Below, piece after piece: positions 49,344 to 58,137 of a stretch of 58,850 nt of DNA. Where the stretch lies: contig JAETNR010000026.1 of the NCBI GenBank assembly GCA_021772055.1, forward strand, positions 1 through 58,850, in the 5' to 3' direction. Positions within the stretch are counted from its first letter, which is position 1. Every line of letters starts with the position of its first letter. Position numbers and translations under genes: made by a program. Under the pieces are notes generated by a model. That model had not been told where the DNA came from. It saw only the letters and a program-made list of their open reading frames with translations, and did no database searches. Source of the stretch: Blautia sp. (GTDB taxonomy: Bacteria > Bacillota > Clostridia > Lachnospirales > Lachnospiraceae).

Positions 49344-50708
49344 TTATTCCGCTAATGCGGCCTTTATCATGATAGCGCACTCCACACGCTTCCTCTGGAG
49401 TTCGCATCCGATTTCATAATTGCCCTTCAAATCTTTCTGGAAATGATAAGCATTGGCAGCGCATCCGCCGCTGCAGTAAAATCTTGCAAAACAGTTTTTG
49501 CAGGATTCCTTTGTATAAACATTGCATCCGGCAAACTCTTCCCGGATATTCGGACGGGTAATCCCCTCATCCACATTTCCCATGAGGAACTCTTCCTCTC
49601 CCACAAACTGATGGCAGGGATAAAAATCACCCCACGGGCTTACAGCAAGATATTCCGTACCGGAACCGCATCCGGACAAGCGTTTATAAACACAGGGGCC
49701 GCCTGTCAGGTCGATCATAAAATGAAAGAAGTTAAATCCTCTTCCCTCTTTTTCCCGAATGATCATTTCCTTTGCCAGTGCATCATACTCCTCCAGAATC
49801 TTTGGAATATCCTCCCGACGGATGGCATATTCCTCTTCGTCCGAAGCAACCACCGGCTCCACGGAAATCTGTTTAAAGCCAAGGTCTGCCAGATGCAGAA
49901 CATCCTTTGAGAAGTCCAGATTATGATGCGTAAAGGTTCCTCTTACATAATATCTCTCCTGATTTCTGGATTCGGCAAATTTCTGAAATTTCGGCATGAT
50001 CAGATCGTAGCTTCCTGCGCCTTTGCGGAACGGACGCATATGATCATGAACTTCCTTCCGCCCATCTACGCTTAATACAACGTTACCCATTTCTTTATTG
50101 CAGAATTCCATGATCTCATCATTTAAAAGAACGCCGTTGGTAGTAAGAGTAAAACGGAATTTTTTATTATGAAGCTTCTCCTGCTCTCTTCCGTACTTTA
50201 CCAGATCCTTTACTACCTGCCAGTTCATCAGCGGTTCTCCGCCGAAAAAATCCACTTCCAGATTCTTTCTGCTGCCGGAATTGGCGATCAGAAAATCCAG
50301 TGCCTTTTTCCCGACTTCAAAGGACATGAGAGCCCTTCTTCCGTGGTATTCCCCTTCCTCTGCAAAGCAGTAACGGCAGGCCAGGTTACAATCATGTGCA
50401 ATGTGCAGGCAAAGGGCCTTTACCACAGTCTGGCGATTCTTCGTAAACTCATCAATCACATTCTCATAAATATCTTTTGTAAACAGCATTCCCTCTTCCT
50501 GAAGCTTCTTACACTCTTCTGCAGAAGTTCTAATGGCATCTTCAGGGAAGCGGTCTTTAAGCTTCAGGATAATGGCTTCCAAAGGTTCCTCCGCTTCCAG
50601 ATAAGGAAGGACCTCATATGTGACTTCATCCACCAGGTGAATGCAGCCGCTGTTGATGTCCAGCACGATGTTGTAGCCATTACTTTGATATCTGTGAATC
50701 AGACTCAT
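49344..50708 (-). CDS. scfB: radical SAM maturase of the SCIFF peptide
   Basis: The enzyme forms a thioether crosslink in the SCIFF peptide encoded just upstream. The 454-residue protein has the radical SAM cluster motif CNLACRYCFAEEG. A SPASM-type C-terminal region with several cysteines follows (SGCGSGTEYLAVSPWGDFYPC, then CNVYTKESCKNCFARFYCSGGC), for extra iron-sulfur clusters. The N-terminal 95 residues form a peptide-binding (RRE-like) domain. I take ATG 50708 (AGGA 11 bases upstream); the frame is open to 50804. The pair with SCIFF is the standard locus in Clostridia. Confidence 0.95.
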   Translation of the reverse strand: MSLIHRYQSNGYNIVLDINSGCIHLVDEVTYEVLPYLEAEEPLEAIILKLKDRFPEDAIRTSAEECKKLQEEGMLFTKDIYENVIDEFTKNRQTVVKALCLHIAHDCNLACRYCFAEEGEYHGRRALMSFEVGKKALDFLIANSGSRKNLEVDFFGGEPLMNWQVVKDLVKYGREQEKLHNKKFRFTLTTNGVLLNDEIMEFCNKEMGNVVLSVDGRKEVHDHMRPFRKGAGSYDLIMPKFQKFAESRNQERYYVRGTFTHHNLDFSKDVLHLADLGFKQISVEPVVASDEEEYAIRREDIPKILEEYDALAKEMIIREKEGRGFNFFHFMIDLTGGPCVYKRLSGCGSGTEYLAVSPWGDFYPCHQFVGEEEFLMGNVDEGITRPNIREEFAGCNVYTKESCKNCFARFYCSGGCAANAYHFQKDLKGNYEIGCELQRKRVECAIMIKAALAE

Positions 50709-50769
50709 TTTTCTGAAATCCTTTCCTATGTGTTCATGTAAACTTAAAAAGACTCCAATCAGCATAAGA

Positions 50770-50801
50770 ATAAGCAGCGGATTAAATAACCCGCTGCTTA
50801 T
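50770..50801 (-). terminator. attenuator-like hairpin between SCIFF and its maturase
   Basis: An 11-bp perfect stem (50770-50780 with 50791-50801) with a ten-base loop lies 20 bp after the SCIFF stop and before the maturase start. The following minus-strand bases are only moderately T-rich (TCTTATGC). It could lower maturase expression relative to the precursor or stabilise the SCIFF RNA. Confidence 0.65.
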
Positions 50802-50820
50802 CATTCATACAGAGCGGCTC

Positions 50821-50961
50821 TTATTTGTGCTCGCAGCTCTGGTTTCCTACTGTACAGGAAGTCTTGCAAGCAGACTGGCAAGAGGTCTGACATTCGCCGC
50901 ATCCGCCTTTTTTTACAGTGTTCTGTAAGTTTTTTGTATTTAATGTTTTGATATGTTCCAT
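50821..50961 (-). CDS. scfA: SCIFF ribosomal peptide precursor
   Basis: This is a 46-residue precursor peptide. The N-terminal leader (about 1-20, MEHIKTLNTKNLQNTVKKGG) is followed by a cysteine-rich core with six cysteines at 21, 24, 28, 32, 36 and 43. The name (six Cys in forty-five) fits this pattern almost exactly. AAGGAGG lies upstream of ATG 50961. The maturase gene follows 112 bp downstream. The physiological role of the mature peptide is not established. Confidence 0.96.
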   Translation of the reverse strand: MEHIKTLNTKNLQNTVKKGGCGECQTSCQSACKTSCTVGNQSCEHK

Positions 50962-50994
50962 TGAGGTGTCCTCCTTATGTATTTGTCTCCGCAT

Positions 50995-51000
50995 AGTATA
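50995..51000 (-). promoter_or_regulatory. -10 box of the SCIFF promoter
   Basis: TATACT on the minus strand with an extended TGC just before it. The -35 region is poor (TTTTAA at 17 bp). It lies 34 bp upstream of the SCIFF start. Confidence 0.6.
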
Positions 51001-51068
51001 GCATAAAACTTTTCATTTTAAAAGCCTTTTTTTCTACTTACACGATCATTCTAAGCGCACTTACATTT

Positions 51069-51094
51069 CTCCCTTCCCCACCCCGTGAAATGTA
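51069..51094 (-). repeat. copy of the dispersed CATTTCAC-G-rich motif
   Basis: On the minus strand ACATTTCACGGGG is followed by TGGGGAAGGG. It lies 8 bp past the TIGR04086-type gene stop. ACATTTC and GAAATGT (51063-51069 and 51087-51093) form a 7-bp inverted repeat around the G-rich block. Confidence 0.6.
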
Positions 51095-51101
51095 ACCTTG
51101 C

Positions 51102-51452
51102 TTATGACAGCATTCCTCCCAGGGCTCCGCCGCCCAGACACATACAGAAAGTAGTCAGGGCATGGGAAAGACTCATATCCCATTTTCCCTGCACAGCAAA
51201 GGAAACGCTGATGAGCAGAAGAAAATAGCAAAGCCCTACCAGGATTCCCCAGAGATATTTGTCTTTTCGTACAAGTTTGCCTGCCAGAAAGCCTCCCAGC
51301 AAACAGGAAATTACATAAACAGCAATAATTCCCGCTGTCACCGGCGCCTCCCCCAGATCAAATTTAAAAAGAAGGAACGCCAGAAACAAAAGAAAAATCC
51401 CTGTCAATGCATAGGCAAATAAAAGAGACTTTAAAACAGCTTTTACTTTCAT
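51102..51452 (-). CDS. TIGR04086-type small membrane protein
   Basis: The 116-residue protein has four hydrophobic segments (about 8-30, 38-60, 66-86 and 95-115) and the GGFLAGKLVRKDKYLWGILVG turn typical of this Clostridia family. Function is unknown. Its location beside the SCIFF locus is conserved and may link it to export or membrane processing. Its ribosome binding site (GGGAGGG) lies inside the 3' arm of the preceding terminator hairpin. Confidence 0.85.
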   Translation of the reverse strand: MKVKAVLKSLLFAYALTGIFLLFLAFLLFKFDLGEAPVTAGIIAVYVISCLLGGFLAGKLVRKDKYLWGILVGLCYFLLLISVSFAVQGKWDMSLSHALTTFCMCLGGGALGGMLS

Positions 51453-51459
51453 AAAAACA

Positions 51460-51487
51460 ACCCTCCCATTGCAGTATATGGGAGGGT
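51460..51487 (-). terminator. terminator of the surface protein gene, overlapping a ribosome binding site
   Basis: A 10-bp perfect stem (51460-51469 with 51478-51487) with an eight-base loop is followed on the minus strand by TGTTTTTATG. The 3' arm holds GGGAGGG, the ribosome binding site of the next gene, whose ATG ends the T tract at 51450-51452. Confidence 0.8.
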
Positions 51488-51526
51488 CCTTTTATTTATG
51501 CCTTTGCCGTACCGGCAATCCGCCGG

Positions 51527-53329
51527 TTATTTCTTTTTTCTTTTCAGAATAAGTACAATACCAATGATAATCACTGCTGCTGCCACCAAAATAACAAAAG
51601 GAAGGATCTGGGTATTGTCCCCTGTTTTTACTGCCTGTGCAGCAGACGTGTTCCTGGATGCCTGGTCAGCATTCTGTCCTGCACTGCTGTCTTCGCTGCC
51701 GGAGGATGAACTGTCAGATAAACTATTGTTCTGCACTGTCTGCGTTGGAGCCGCAGTTGCGACAGCGTAACCCGGGTGGTCTTTGTCCGGAGCTGTGCCG
51801 GTGGTATTACCGGCATGATTGCTGTTTGTGTTGCTGTTTGCAGTGTTGTTTGTATTGTTGTTTGTATTATTTCCAGAGCTATTATTGCTGCCGGCCGGAG
51901 CTTTTGTTGGATTCTTGGGAGCCGCGGTGGTAGGCGTTGGCGTTACATAAACGTCATCGCTGATTTCTCCCCCTACCAGAGGCTTACTGCCTGCAATGCC
52001 AAAGGGGCTGAAAGAATGTGTGCTGAAAACCATGGTGCTTCCGTCCACACTTGGAATGATTGTCTCTATGGCACCGTTATCCAGCAGATGTTCAATAGTG
52101 TATTCATATCCTTCCTTTACAGGAATCGTTACGCTGATATATTCTCCGTCCGGAATTTCATACTCCGTGTCATTTTTCAGATCCCACAGTTCAAATTCAT
52201 AAGAGCGGAAAATATTGGCCTGAGATTCATTGCTGAATTCGTAGCTTTCACCGTTGGTTGCACGGAACTGTACATACCAGGGAAGATGAATGCCTGAAAC
52301 ATAAATTCCGTTACAGCTGTGGTTCTCCTGCGCACGCTGAAGCATTTCCTCTTCCGTAAGATTCCCCTCTGCTGTTACAGGGCGTTCATCCTTTACTTCC
52401 ACCTCTATATTGTCAAAAATGTTATCTGGTATTTCTTCCTCAGGCTCCTCCGTTTCTTCTAAAACGTCCGAACCCGTATCTTCTTCATTTTCATCCCGGG
52501 AATCCGCAGGCTCTTCCTCCGGATCGGTCTTTGGAACATCTGTTTTCTGATTGTCGTCTTCTAATGTCTCACCGGATTCTTCCTCTGAGCCTTCGCCGGC
52601 ATCTCCTCCAACATCTTCCCCGGATTCTTTTTCTGATTCTCCTTCCGGATCTTCTTCCGATACTTCCTGGTCTTCTTCAGGTACTATGGAAGAGTTATTT
52701 TCATCTGCATTTTCTGAATTCTCATCTGTTTCCTGCAAATTCTCATTCCCACTTCCTGTATCCTCCTGGAAATTCTCTCCGGACTCCTGGATTTCACCCG
52801 GTTCTGCTTCCCCATCCTGTTTTCCGTCTTCCGCTACTTCCTCTGCATCTGCTGTATTCTGTTCCTCATCACCGGTATCTGCATCCGCATCGGATTCCTC
52901 GCTTTCCTGATCTTCAGTCCATTCCTCGTACTCTGATTCATCTTCTTCAGAATAGATACTGCTCACCACAACCGTTACATACCCTGTGATCTTTTCGGAT
53001 TCTCCGTCCCATCCTTCCACTTTGGACAAATCAACGGATTCTGATGGACGGAAAATCACTTCAAAAGCTTCCGAACGCCTGGAAGGGATCAAAGTATCGT
53101 CTGCCCAGGACAGCTTTCCGTACTCACTCTTAGGAAGGGAAATTTCAGAAAGCGGGACAGGAGATTCTATGGTAATATTCTCCGGCATGATCATACGGGT
53201 GGTAATAACAGCACTTCCCTCTGATGCTGCTGCAGGCATGATCTGTACACCTAATAAACTGGCTGTCAATACAGCCGCTGCCATCCATTTTACATTTTTT
53301 CTGTTCGTATTTTTCATCTTCTTCATCAT
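51527..53329 (-). CDS. acidic cell-wall-anchored surface protein
   Basis: The product of about 600 residues has a signal peptide (WMAAAVLTASLLGVQIMPAAA). An N-terminal domain of about 120 residues is followed by about 180 residues extremely rich in Glu, Asp, Ser and Gly (TAG-like DAD/EE runs). A second folded region (about 320-460) and a Thr/Asn/Pro-rich stalk come next. The end is a sorting signal: VKTGDNTQILP, a hydrophobic segment and KRKKK. VKTGD replaces LPXTG, as in many Lachnospiraceae sortase substrates. No sortase is encoded nearby. The start at 53329 has GAGG five bases upstream. The family was not identified. Confidence 0.8.
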   Translation of the reverse strand: MMKKMKNTNRKNVKWMAAAVLTASLLGVQIMPAAASEGSAVITTRMIMPENITIESPVPLSEISLPKSEYGKLSWADDTLIPSRRSEAFEVIFRPSESVDLSKVEGWDGESEKITGYVTVVVSSIYSEEDESEYEEWTEDQESEESDADADTGDEEQNTADAEEVAEDGKQDGEAEPGEIQESGENFQEDTGSGNENLQETDENSENADENNSSIVPEEDQEVSEEDPEGESEKESGEDVGGDAGEGSEEESGETLEDDNQKTDVPKTDPEEEPADSRDENEEDTGSDVLEETEEPEEEIPDNIFDNIEVEVKDERPVTAEGNLTEEEMLQRAQENHSCNGIYVSGIHLPWYVQFRATNGESYEFSNESQANIFRSYEFELWDLKNDTEYEIPDGEYISVTIPVKEGYEYTIEHLLDNGAIETIIPSVDGSTMVFSTHSFSPFGIAGSKPLVGGEISDDVYVTPTPTTAAPKNPTKAPAGSNNSSGNNTNNNTNNTANSNTNSNHAGNTTGTAPDKDHPGYAVATAAPTQTVQNNSLSDSSSSGSEDSSAGQNADQASRNTSAAQAVKTGDNTQILPFVILVAAAVIIIGIVLILKRKKK

Positions 53330-53437
53330 TACACCTCTGCGGACTCTCTCAAACAACTCTCATAATATATTTATCTTCTACGACAAATGCAGATTTCCGG
53401 AACTGCTATTTATCGCAATTTCATCTATCGCCATATT

Positions 53438-53466
53438 AGTATAGCAAAATTTTAATCTTTTGTAAA
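53438..53466 (-). promoter_or_regulatory. promoter of the surface protein gene
   Basis: TTTACA (53461-53466) and TATACT (53438-53443) on the minus strand have a 17-bp spacer and an extended TGC. Confidence 0.8.
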
Positions 53467-53635
53467 TATTTCGTAATAATCATTTTCATATTTCGACAAA
53501 TTCAATCATACCATACTCTTCCTCATTTGGACAGCCCCTAAATAATCTTTTTTGCGCTTGCAATTCCATATATTTTCTTGTATATTGAATTATGTATATA
53601 TACTATTTTATTATAAAAAAGGAGTGAAGGTAATT

Positions 53636-54916
53636 TTGGACTCAAGTGTTCCTATACAAGCGTTTTTGATTCTGGTCATGGTGATGCTCTCCGCTTTTTT
53701 TTCTTCTGCTGAGACTTCCATGACTACTGTAAACAGGATACGTGTCCAGTCCCTGGCAGAACAGGGCAACAAACGAGCTATTATATTGGATAAAGTAATT
53801 TCCAACTCCGGTAAAATGCTCAGTACCATCTTAATTGGCAACAACATTGTAAATATGGGAGTTTCCTCTATGATGACCACTTTGACAATCAAGGTTTTCG
53901 GAAATACCTATGTAGGTATTGCAACCGGCCTTTTGACTCTCGTCATTCTGATCTTCGGCGAAATCACCCCAAAGACCCTTGCCTCCATTCACGCTGAAAA
54001 GCTGGCTCTTTCCTATGCCCGTGTGATTTATCTTCTGATGATCCTGCTGACTCCGGTTGTGTATATTATCGGAAAAATGTCCAATGCAGTTATGGTAATT
54101 CTCCGTGTGGATCCGGATGCCAAACATAATACCATGACAGAACACGAACTGAGAACACTTGTAAATGTAGGACAGGAAGACGGCGTGATCGAACGGGAAG
54201 AAAAACAGATGATCTATAATGTGTTCGATTTTGGGGACTCAACCGCCAAAGATGTGATGATTCCACGAATTGATATGACTTTTATAGATATCTCTTCTAC
54301 CTTCGAAGAGCTTATGGATATTTTCAGGGAAGATATGCATACCCGATTTCCGGTTTATGAAGATAATACAGACAACGTAATCGGAATTATCAATATAAAA
54401 GACCTGCTTCTATACCCAAAGGATAAACCTTTTTCCATCGCAGACATCCTTCGGGAACCTTATTTTACTTATGAGCACAAAGCAACCGCTGACCTTATGC
54501 TGGAAATGCGTAAAGCATCCGTAAACCTTGCAATCGTCCTGGATGAATACGGCGCTACAGCCGGACTCGTTACTCTTGAGGATCTTCTGGAAGAAATCGT
54601 GGGAGAAATCCGGGATGAATATGATGAGGATGAGGAAGAACCCATTAAAGCACTTCAGCCTGGAATCGAATACACTGCCCTGGGTTCTGCCAAACTGGAT
54701 GATATTAACGAAGCACTTCAGATTCATCTTGTTTCTGAGGAATATGATTCCATAGGAGGCTACATTATCGAACAGTTAGATTGTCTCCCTGTTCATGGCC
54801 AGTCCGTAACTACGGACAGCGGAATCCGCATTGTAGTAGATGAAATTGACAAAAATCGTATTGAACTTGTACACATCTGGCTTCCGAAAAAGGATCCGGA
54901 AGATTATCAGGAATAA
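53636..54916 (+). CDS. CNNM/CorC (HlyC) family membrane protein
   Basis: The 426-residue protein has an N-terminal DUF21/CNNM membrane domain (about 1-190, four hydrophobic segments, AFFSSAETSMTTVNRIRV). A CBS pair (about 205-330) follows, including VMIPRIDMTFIDIS and VNLAIVLDEYGATAGLVTLEDLLEEIVGEI. A C-terminal CorC_HlyC domain ends the protein. Such proteins are linked to Mg or Co efflux; the name hemolysin is historical. I take TTG 53636 with AAGGAG and GAAGG upstream; an upstream ATG at 53552 would add an unlikely hydrophobic segment. Confidence 0.9.
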   Translation: MDSSVPIQAFLILVMVMLSAFFSSAETSMTTVNRIRVQSLAEQGNKRAIILDKVISNSGKMLSTILIGNNIVNMGVSSMMTTLTIKVFGNTYVGIATGLLTLVILIFGEITPKTLASIHAEKLALSYARVIYLLMILLTPVVYIIGKMSNAVMVILRVDPDAKHNTMTEHELRTLVNVGQEDGVIEREEKQMIYNVFDFGDSTAKDVMIPRIDMTFIDISSTFEELMDIFREDMHTRFPVYEDNTDNVIGIINIKDLLLYPKDKPFSIADILREPYFTYEHKATADLMLEMRKASVNLAIVLDEYGATAGLVTLEDLLEEIVGEIRDEYDEDEEEPIKALQPGIEYTALGSAKLDDINEALQIHLVSEEYDSIGGYIIEQLDCLPVHGQSVTTDSGIRIVVDEIDKNRIELVHIWLPKKDPEDYQE

Positions 54917-54945
54917 CTTCTATGGGGATGCCGGCATGGCATCCC

Positions 54946-55479
54946 TCACAGAGCAGTTCCATTCTTTGGCACAAAAAGTGCCGACATATCTGCTTTTTCC
55001 AGAGTAAGCAGCTGTACTTTTTTCTCAATCCCACCTGCATAGCCTGTCAGACTCCCATTGGTTCCCACAACTCTGTGGCAGGGAATCATGATAGAAATCG
55101 CATTGTGCCCTACCGCGCCGCCAACTGCCTGTGCAGACATCCTTGCGATTCCCCGCTGCTTTGCGATTCTGTCTGCAATCCCGCCATAGGTCATTGTCTG
55201 TCCGAAGGGAATCGTAAGCAGGATTTTCCATACATCTTTCCTGAAAGAAGTTGTCTCCATTTTAAGCGGCGGTATGAAATCCGGGGCTTTCCCGCTGAAA
55301 TAAATATCGAGCCACTTTTTTGCTTCTTCAAAAATGGGGAAATCCTTTTCCTCATAATCTTTCGGCAGCGTATCACCAAAATATTTCTGACCGTCAAACC
55401 ATAATCCTATAATTTCTCTGCCATTGCTTGAAACTGTAATACCGCCTAAAGGCGAATGATAGTGATAAATATATGTCAT
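54946..55479 (-). CDS. ogt: methylated-DNA-protein cysteine methyltransferase
   Basis: The protein removes alkyl groups from O6-alkylguanine by transfer to its own cysteine. The 177-residue product has the N-terminal ribonuclease-like domain and the active site IPCHRVVGTNGSLTGYAGG (nucleophile Cys). The DNA-binding helix is FGQTMTYGGIADRIAK. The ATG at 55479 has GAGG upstream. A plus-strand frame of the same region is a shadow. Confidence 0.95.
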   Translation of the reverse strand: MTYIYHYHSPLGGITVSSNGREIIGLWFDGQKYFGDTLPKDYEEKDFPIFEEAKKWLDIYFSGKAPDFIPPLKMETTSFRKDVWKILLTIPFGQTMTYGGIADRIAKQRGIARMSAQAVGGAVGHNAISIMIPCHRVVGTNGSLTGYAGGIEKKVQLLTLEKADMSALFVPKNGTAL

Positions 55480-55548
55480 AATAGGACACCTCAAAATATA
55501 TATCAGACTCTGCGGGTAAATAAAACTTTTCGCATTTCCAGATCTTTT

Positions 55549-56133
55549 TCAGAGCATCAGGGGAAACTGCTCGATGATCCTGGAAATCTCTCCGCATACT
55601 GCACGCCGCCCCTCAAGGGTTTCTTTCCAGGTATTGCGGTCTATATTATCCACACAGGCAGGGCATACATAAAACTTTGTATCCGGATAAGAAAGCTGAT
55701 AATACATTAATGAACGCCTTGCATGATAGGTCTTACAGCACAAAATTGCTGTTTTTATACAAAGCCCTGCCTGATCTGTCACAACCCTGGAAAATTTTGC
55801 ATTCTCATATGTAAAGGTTGCCTGATCTTCTTTCAAAATTGCAGAATCCTCCACTCCGTTTTTCATAAGAACATCTCTCAGAAACTCAAATTCTGTCCTA
55901 TAATTCTCTCCGTACTTCTCCTTTTTGCCCAAAACACCTGAAAATTTTCCTGAAACAATGCTGTATTTTCCGCTTGGCAGAATGTAGGGAGCATATCCCT
56001 CTTGATACAAAGTCGCCGCATTCTCCGCCATCTGTGGGTAGCCATTCCCGGGAATAAAAATAATATCTGCCTTTTCAGGCTTGTCCTGTACAAATATGAA
56101 CTCCTCCGCATGATTTAAAAACTGGTCGTACAT
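55549..56133 (-). CDS. YdcF-family (DUF218) protein
   Basis: The 194-residue protein has the DUF218 pattern: IIFIPGNGYPQMAENAATLYQEGYAPYILPSG at the start, TYENAKFSRVV, and CCKTYHARRSLMYYQLSYP. The fold resembles SanA/YdcF proteins that may bind S-adenosylmethionine or act on envelope components; the role is unknown. Residues 1-15 are not hydrophobic, so this copy is cytoplasmic. Confidence 0.85.
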   Translation of the reverse strand: MYDQFLNHAEEFIFVQDKPEKADIIFIPGNGYPQMAENAATLYQEGYAPYILPSGKYSIVSGKFSGVLGKKEKYGENYRTEFEFLRDVLMKNGVEDSAILKEDQATFTYENAKFSRVVTDQAGLCIKTAILCCKTYHARRSLMYYQLSYPDTKFYVCPACVDNIDRNTWKETLEGRRAVCGEISRIIEQFPLML

Positions 56134-56233
56134 GCCTTAAATATCCTTTCTCTTAAGTTAATGCTTTTTCTTTTTTCATCTTAACATACTGTAAAAAAAA
56201 TGTCTATTTTGGCTTTCGGTTCAGTTCCAAAAA

Positions 56234-56253
56234 GAGGGGGCATTTTCCCCCTC
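56234..56253 (-). terminator. terminator of the CwlC-like amidase gene
   Basis: GAGGGGG (56234-56240) pairs with CCCCCTC (56247-56253). It is followed on the minus strand by TTTTTGG and lies 9 bp past the stop. Confidence 0.8.
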
Positions 56254-56262
56254 CTGTTCCGG

Positions 56263-57030
56263 CTATCGAGTTACAATTATCGTACTGTATCCGCTGTCCC
56301 GCAGCCTCTGTTCCATATCAACTGCATTTCCAAATTGTAAAAATGCGCCGTTCTGTACCTTATACAGACCATCCTCATAAACCAGAAAAGCCGGAAATCC
56401 ACTGTCGGTTAACTGATACAGCATACGTTCCGCATTATCCCTGTTTCGAAATGCACCGGTCTGCACACGGTAATAAACGGGACCCTCTATCTCATTCTCC
56501 GTCAAAGTCCCTAAAACAGCACCTGCGATACCTTCGGCGATCTCTTCAAATTTCTCGTCATAGAGCTGGTTATCCACATCAGAATTGATAAATCCAATCT
56601 CCAGAAGAAGGGCTGGCATTTTTGTCCTGCGAAGCACAACGAGGCCCGGTCTCTCCTTTATCCCAATTTCCCGGAAGCCCAGTTCTCCCATAGCTCCCAG
56701 AATATTTTCCGCCATCTCATATTTGATGCCGCTTTTATCATAGAGAAGCACCTCGACTCCATTGTACTGATTTGCCCTGGGGCTGCTGTTCCTATGAAAT
56801 GAAATAAAGAAATCTGCCCCGGACTCATTGGCAAGCTTCGCTTTCTCAAAAGGTGTCTGATAAACATCCGTAGTCCGTGTATAAACAACGTCGATCCCGT
56901 TCTTTGCTAAAATCTCCCCGACAGCCAGCGTCAGCCGCAGAGTATCATCCTTTTCCATACGTCCTTCATACACTGCTCCGGGATCTGTGCCGCCATGACC
57001 GGCATCTAACATAATCTTATATTCCGGCAC
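56263..57030 (-). CDS. CwlC-like N-acetylmuramoyl-L-alanine amidase with SPOR domain
   Basis: The enzyme cuts the amide bond between muramic acid and the peptide stem. The 255-residue protein has an Amidase_3 catalytic domain with zinc ligands His12 (DAGHGG), Glu26 (RMEKDD) and His79 (SFHRNSS), and the catalytic Glu in LLLEIGFINS. A C-terminal SPOR domain (about 186-255, two repeats, YRVQTGAFRNRDNAE and YKVQNGAF) follows. There is no signal peptide. This is the architecture and length of Bacillus CwlC, which lyses the mother cell wall late in sporulation, so a mother-cell role is likely but inferred. Confidence 0.88.
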   Translation of the reverse strand: MPEYKIMLDAGHGGTDPGAVYEGRMEKDDTLRLTLAVGEILAKNGIDVVYTRTTDVYQTPFEKAKLANESGADFFISFHRNSSPRANQYNGVEVLLYDKSGIKYEMAENILGAMGELGFREIGIKERPGLVVLRRTKMPALLLEIGFINSDVDNQLYDEKFEEIAEGIAGAVLGTLTENEIEGPVYYRVQTGAFRNRDNAERMLYQLTDSGFPAFLVYEDGLYKVQNGAFLQFGNAVDMEQRLRDSGYSTIIVTR

Positions 57031-57120
57031 AAGAAAAACTCCTTACATATGATTCTTCCTGTATATTATATGCCTGTTTTAAACGGATGACAGCCATAAA
57101 TCACCTTTATTTTCAACCTT

Positions 57121-58047
57121 TTATTCCCAGGAAAAGCATCCCGTTTCTCTGCTGTAGTGATAAATGTTCAGCGTCAGAACTTCGTCTTCCGGCGTTGCTT
57201 CACGCAGGGTATCCTTCAAAACCCTCCTGAGTCTTTCTGCTTCTGCCTCTTTATCATTATGTATCATCACCTCATGGATGCTTGTAAACACCATATAAAA
57301 CCCACCGCCCATCAGGTCACTAAGCCGCCTGGCCACCCCGGGCAGAAACACTGCCACAGCGCCATTTGTCCGTTCATCAGTACTTAAGCAATTGCCTGAC
57401 GCGTCTTTCTTTAATGGAAAATCCGTCCTTGGATCCATAAAATCATCCCCTCTGTAATCCGGATCAAAAACCAGCTTTTCCCATTGAAAAATACGGGGTG
57501 GTGTAATAAAGCAGGTATTCCGCAATGCTTCCTCAAATACTTCTTCTATATTCTTGTCCCATCGATCCGCCATATCCTTTTTTATCTTAAAACTGGATAC
57601 TACATCGTCAAATTGGCCCATCCTTACATAAAGAACCAGTGCAATATCTCCAATCACCCGAAAGACACTGTTCTTTAATTCTTTTCTGTTTTTATCCGCG
57701 TTCAGCAGCCGGATGAACAGATATGGTTTGATTTTCTCATAATCGTCCAGATATTTTGCTGTTTCCAGAATTCCGGATTTTTTCATTCTGATCAGATCTT
57801 TTATTGTACGCTTTACTATGTCATGGATCGACACGCCGTCAAGATAATACTGATACAGGTCCTGAGAAAGCAGCCCACATACTTCCCTGGAGTATTCCCC
57901 TGCACTACACTCCACGAAAATTCTGTCTCCCGCGGTCTGAGGATACTCCTCCTCTCTTTTAAAGTAGATCCTGCTTTTTTCATATCCCGTTGCAGTAATC
58001 AATTCCTGTCGAACTTCTTCTACAAAAGCTTCATAATCTTTCTTCAT
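57121..58047 (-). CDS. DUF5688-like cytoplasmic protein
   Basis: The 308-residue protein starts with an acidic N-terminal region (MKKDYEAFVEEVRQELI) and has a central stretch typical of the DUF5688 family of Lachnospiraceae (LKNSVFRVIGDIALVLYVRM). A C-terminal half follows with IFQWEKLVFDPDYRGDD and YMVFTSIHEVMIH. No catalytic motif or membrane segment is recognised. GAAAGGAACAGGAT precedes ATG 58047. It has a leader of about 120 nt with a GGAGC-AGCT-GCTCC hairpin. Family assignment is from recall of the pattern. Confidence 0.65.
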   Translation of the reverse strand: MKKDYEAFVEEVRQELITATGYEKSRIYFKREEEYPQTAGDRIFVECSAGEYSREVCGLLSQDLYQYYLDGVSIHDIVKRTIKDLIRMKKSGILETAKYLDDYEKIKPYLFIRLLNADKNRKELKNSVFRVIGDIALVLYVRMGQFDDVVSSFKIKKDMADRWDKNIEEVFEEALRNTCFITPPRIFQWEKLVFDPDYRGDDFMDPRTDFPLKKDASGNCLSTDERTNGAVAVFLPGVARRLSDLMGGGFYMVFTSIHEVMIHNDKEAEAERLRRVLKDTLREATPEDEVLTLNIYHYSRETGCFSWE

Positions 58048-58137
58048 ATCCTGTTCCTTTCATTGATGTGAATTTTTGCAGGCGAATGCCTGAGATACTT
58101 CCTGGATTCGGAACCTTCCAAATTTTCCGAAAAAAGA

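Noticed and set aside
52531..52989. Leu/His/Pro-rich frames opposite the acidic surface protein
   Set aside because: Antisense reading of Glu/Asp-rich codons gives such sequences; no independent evidence.
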